Source of the DNA: Whitmania pigra
Lineage: Eukaryota; Annelida; Clitellata; Hirudinida; Haemopidae
Assembly: GCA_021613335.1 (NCBI GenBank)
Contig: JAJTWR010000350.1
Location: 296,001-360,000 of the forward strand
Direction: 5' to 3'
Length of the DNA stretch: 64,000 bases
A program made the position numbers and the translations under genes. Positions 61,501 through 64,000 of the stretch are shown piece after piece; position 1 is the stretch's first letter, and every line of letters starts with the position of its first letter. Below the pieces are notes generated by a model. That model was not told the DNA's origin and did no database searches. It saw only the letters and a program-made list of their open reading frames with translations.

Positions 61501-64000
61501 GTTTTGTGGAGAGCTTCCAAGATGCCAACGATACCAAGTATGGTGAATAATAATAATAATAATAAAAAGAAGAATTAATAAATAATTGATGTGTTGAATA
61601 TAAGATGAGGATTAATTAATAAATAATAAATGAATTATGAGTTGAATAATAATAATAATAAGAATAATTACTAATATATAAATATGTTGATTAGTAATAA
61701 TAATGTTAATAATAAATAGTAAATGATTTTGTGTGGGTCCATCCCAGAATTTTATTCTAATTAATTATATGTTTAATTAATAATTAATGGTTGTGATTTT
61801 AAAAAATTATTTGTTGTACCTTTTTAATCACATGCAAGAATATCGATCATTTATCAAATCAATATCTTTCTTGTTTTATAATCAATTATTCATGAAACTG
61901 CAACGCCAATAAAATAATTATTATTCCTACATTCAATATTCAAAAGTAAACTATTAATAATTATTACTACTAAAAGCAGCTAGTAGAATATGAAACCTAT
62001 GATCGCGTGGATATATTTGCTTTGTTTGAACAATATGTCAATAAATTGTGTAAAGTATTTAAATTTATTAAAATACTGATTTTCAAGGTCATGCAGTTTA
62101 CCCAGACCGATTTGGAGGCCATCTTGTTCTTTTGATGTTTTATCACTCGGAGACAAATGCAAAGTAAAACAATAATTTTTATTTAACATTTCACTGATCT
62201 ATTTATTAAACCACGGTTGACAAATCAATTAAAAGTACATGTTAAAAGTAAATTTATCATTTTTGAATCTAGTTAACATTACTTAACGTCTAATCATAAA
62301 TTAACTTATTAGAATTAATAACAAACGACAAAACCTAGGAAATCCTGAACCCTCAAGGCCCTCTGAAGGACTGCCTGGCAAACGTGAACTCCTTGGTGCT
62401 GAACGTGACACTGAATTGGTGTCTCAGTGACGTCAGAGACACCTGTGACGATAAAGTGGCAGGTGTCAACATCAGGTTCATTTACGACAGGTGTTTCCAA
62501 GTTTCGACAAAACCTCTACCTCCACCGCTCTGTGATTTGCTGAAGCTTCGTAAGTTTTCAAGAATGCTTGATAAAGTAAAAATATTAATTAATGTAGGTA
62601 ACTTAAATATTTTTATATATTATTATAATTATTATATAATATTGCGTTATACACATCCATATATATAATTTCTATATTACATTATCTACTTTAAAGTTAT
62701 TACTATTGCTTATATAAATTTGAAGTATAAATTATGAATATTTCGAATTACTTACATCTTTAATATTTTTATGAATTTCTAATTTAAAGAATTTTATTGT
62801 TCCAGCAACCTGCCCATGTGCAAAACCAAACACATCATTCATGCCCAAATCGTCTGCTTGTCCCGCCAGTTGTAAAAATCCTGACCAACCTTCTCGGTGT
62901 CTGTTGGCAGACCTTGTCAATGTTTGTGGATGTTCAGATGGATTTCTGCTTTTCAAGGGAAGATGCGTTCCATCAGGAAGTTGCGGCTGCTTTGATGAAA
63001 AAGGAAGATCACATGATGTCAGTTAATCTTTTCGTAACGTAATATTGTAACTATGTTTTCCTGTAAAAAATTAATATTTCTGACTTCAGTATTGATATTT
63101 GATATTACATCGCACCAATAACAATTAGTGTCTATTAGAATGTCTTTATGCAATAACAAACGTTCTTGCAAACAGAAATGTATGTTTTATTTGTAAACCA
63201 TCGTTGTAGATTGGAGAAGTTTGGTTGAGTGACACCTGTACAGTCAAATATACCTGTGCATCCAATGGCTCCATCAGTGAAGAACCTTATATTTGCAATA
63301 AAACGTGTAACAAAGGTGTATGCACAGGTGAGATGGTATTACGTGTTGATATAAGACATATAAATTCTCGTTATGAAATATTAATTGCGAGTTAACTTAA
63401 TATAAACTTAACAAATTGTGAAAAGTTTACATCGGTGAAAGCAGATACTTTGTGATGCTTAAGATATTTCATCTTTTCGTCAACTTATTAAGGCTTCAGT
63501 ACATTTAAGTTCAAATTAAGAAACAGATTTTAAAATTCTTATTCACATTCTTAATGATTTTCCTTTCAGCTTGCACAAATCCCTCACAATGTGTTGGCGG
63601 AAAGTGTTACGACACGAACAATGATCCTGGATACTTCTGCAGATGCAACCCTGGTCTTGTTGGAAATGGACTCTCTTGCAGAAGTTTGTATTTTTATTGC
63701 TTAACATCACTTGAAAATGAATGTACCTACTGCGATTAAACTATGCTTTTATGACATTTGTAATCAAATATATTTCAAGGTGACCTAAAATGAATCTGAG
63801 TAACATAAAATACATTATATTTTACCCTCCATCTTATTGATTGATGTTTAAGCTGCTTACATTCATTTATTTAGATTGGAATGTCATCAAGTAATCAATA
63901 ATAATGGTGCATCTTTAATTGTAATTAAATGTTTCCATGAACTAATTTCAGAACGAGAAGCTGGCTTCTGTTCGGTTTACGGTGATCCTCATTATATATC
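46503..64000 (+). CDS. SEA/EGF/vWD/C8/TIL modular surface protein, partial
   Basis: A large multi-exon gene running off the right edge; the first exon is not identified. The first clear exon (46503-46630) gives NRPGLSQSQKLAIGFGTT and a membrane segment, AGILVLIGIILGAVLG, with no signal peptide, suggesting a type II orientation. Next come three tiny exons, a SEA domain, then repeated modules of EGF, von Willebrand D, C8 and TIL with a TIL-associated Cys-rich exon. EGF exons start at 49960, 53665, 56480, 59760 and 63570. Almost all junctions I checked hold phase, with consensus borders. The layout resembles zonadhesin, IgGFc-binding protein or gel-forming mucins, which form disulfide-linked networks; SEA plus a membrane segment suggests cell attachment with possible autoproteolytic shedding. 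N-glycosylation sequons are common. Orthology cannot be assigned from the sequence alone. Confidence 0.88.
47227..47822 (+). other. three consecutive micro-exons of the SEA/vWD gene
   Basis: Exons 47227-47259 (33 nt), 47490-47510 (21 nt) and 47808-47822 (15 nt) each begin and end in phase 1 and encode a short stalk rich in Thr, Ser, Pro and Ala (NAFNLSYTTE, PTTISP, PVAN). Confidence 0.7.
49184..49819 (+). other. SEA domain exons
   Basis: Exons 49184-49293, 49373-49434 and 49647-49819. LDNITFTNDLKDPNSEAYKK is a typical SEA start and SPGSVVVRFVFKVIV is the usual second half. The classical GSVVV-type loop is present as PGSVVV. SEA domains of this kind can self-cleave between Gly and Ser. Confidence 0.8.
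49960..53463 (+). other. module 1: EGF, vWD, C8, TIL
   Basis: EGF exon 49960-50067 has six Cys. vWD exons 50198-50454, 50555-50710 and 51140-51285 carry CSGDPHCKTFD and FCGNFDG. C8 exons are 51601-51745 and 52446-52608. The TIL exon 52928-53145 reads CQNTCDNQNATMLCDL then CSCPSGTFSF. The Cys-rich exon 53340-53463 closes the module. Confidence 0.85.
53665..56202 (+). other. module 2: EGF, vWD, C8, TIL
   Basis: EGF 53665-53776 lacks the final Cys (LGPFVLP replaces it). vWD exons 54036-54193, 54260-54367 and 54650-54960 carry CFGDPHCITFD and LCGNYDG. C8 exons are 55073-55211 and 55296-55440. TIL is 55625-55833, and its companion exon 56076-56202. Confidence 0.85.
56480..59435 (+). other. module 3: EGF, vWD, C8, TIL
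   Basis: EGF 56480-56596. vWD exons 56814-56961, 57164-57272 and 57472-57788 have degenerate signatures: CKGDIHCQTFD instead of GDPH, and FCGNNNK with a small duplication of the KLRND unit. C8 exons are 58045-58307 and 58498-58649. TIL is 58827-59032 and the companion exon 59298-59435. Confidence 0.82.
59760..63327 (+). other. module 4: EGF, diverged vWD, C8, TIL
   Basis: EGF 59760-59885. vWD exons 60310-60542, 60896-61054 and 61386-61537 are the most diverged: GNGHLITFD replaces GDPH and VCGDYND replaces CGNYDG. The C8 part is at 62339-62549, TIL at 62806-63017 and the companion exon at 63210-63327. Between 61540 and 62338 I see only AT-rich intron. Confidence 0.8.
61545..61710. repeat. (AAT)n-rich low-complexity tract
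   Basis: Interrupted AAT runs in an intron of the modular gene. Similar ATT-rich tracts lie at 47595-47662 and, as ATC repeats, at 46785-46810. Confidence 0.8.
63570..64000 (+). other. module 5 start: EGF and first vWD exon
   Basis: EGF exon 63570-63683 (CVGGKCYDTNNDPGYFC). A vWD exon begins at 63952 with REAGFCSVYGDPHYI and is cut by the window edge. Confidence 0.8.

Overview
This window looks like nuclear DNA of an AT-rich invertebrate animal. Genes are split by AT-rich introns with GT..AG borders. Metazoan-only families appear (SEA, vWD/C8/TIL, Ly6/uPAR, Mab-21/cGAS-like), along with degraded LINEs, a tRNA-derived SINE, a hAT-type MITE, TTAGGG-like arrays and many (ATT)n tracts. I cannot name the species from the sequence alone.

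Region 1 (about 0.8-17.5 kb, minus strand) is a tandem array of five Mab-21/cGAS-like nucleotidyltransferase genes (cGLR-like innate immune sensors), plus an orphan sixth promoter. Each has three coding exons: 117 nt, 591 nt and a variable last exon. Copies 3 (5027-6193) and 4 (7808-10047) look intact. Copies 1, 2 and 5 carry clear lesions. Copies 4 and 5 end in a long hydrophobic tail that copies 1-3 lack, suggesting membrane-anchored and soluble paralogues. Upstream of exon 1 a conserved box holds an NF-kB/Rel-like site, usually next to a CRE-like site. A foldback element with a telomere-like core (11164-11720) sits beside the orphan promoter.

Region 2 (18.0-34.0 kb, minus strand) has three spliced genes: a secreted or membrane Ly6/uPAR three-finger protein with two possible C-termini (18003-20229); a complete PTPN1/PTPN2-type tyrosine phosphatase with a C-terminal membrane anchor and a possible soluble isoform (22098-29936); and an unrecognised, probably disordered protein of about 685 residues (31418-33991). 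A short doubtful ORF lies at 30545-30889.

Region 3 (34-46 kb) is gene-poor. It holds a 377-bp hAT-type MITE with a perfect 8-bp target duplication, a two-exon 66-residue antistasin-like secreted peptide (35456-35873), an unrecognised minus-strand multi-exon locus that may be decaying (about 36.9-40.8 kb), a LINE fragment split by a SINE (40.9-41.2 kb), an intronless GC-richer TFIIB gene (41464-42393) whose promoter and first codons recur downstream as a 168-bp direct repeat, and a second LINE relic (43.3-43.9 kb).

Region 4 (46.5-64 kb, plus strand) is one large modular gene running off the right edge. It encodes a membrane segment, a stalk built from three tiny in-frame exons, a SEA domain, four EGF-vWD-C8-TIL modules and the start of a fifth. 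It resembles gel-forming mucin, zonadhesin or IgGFc-binding-protein architecture on a membrane stem.
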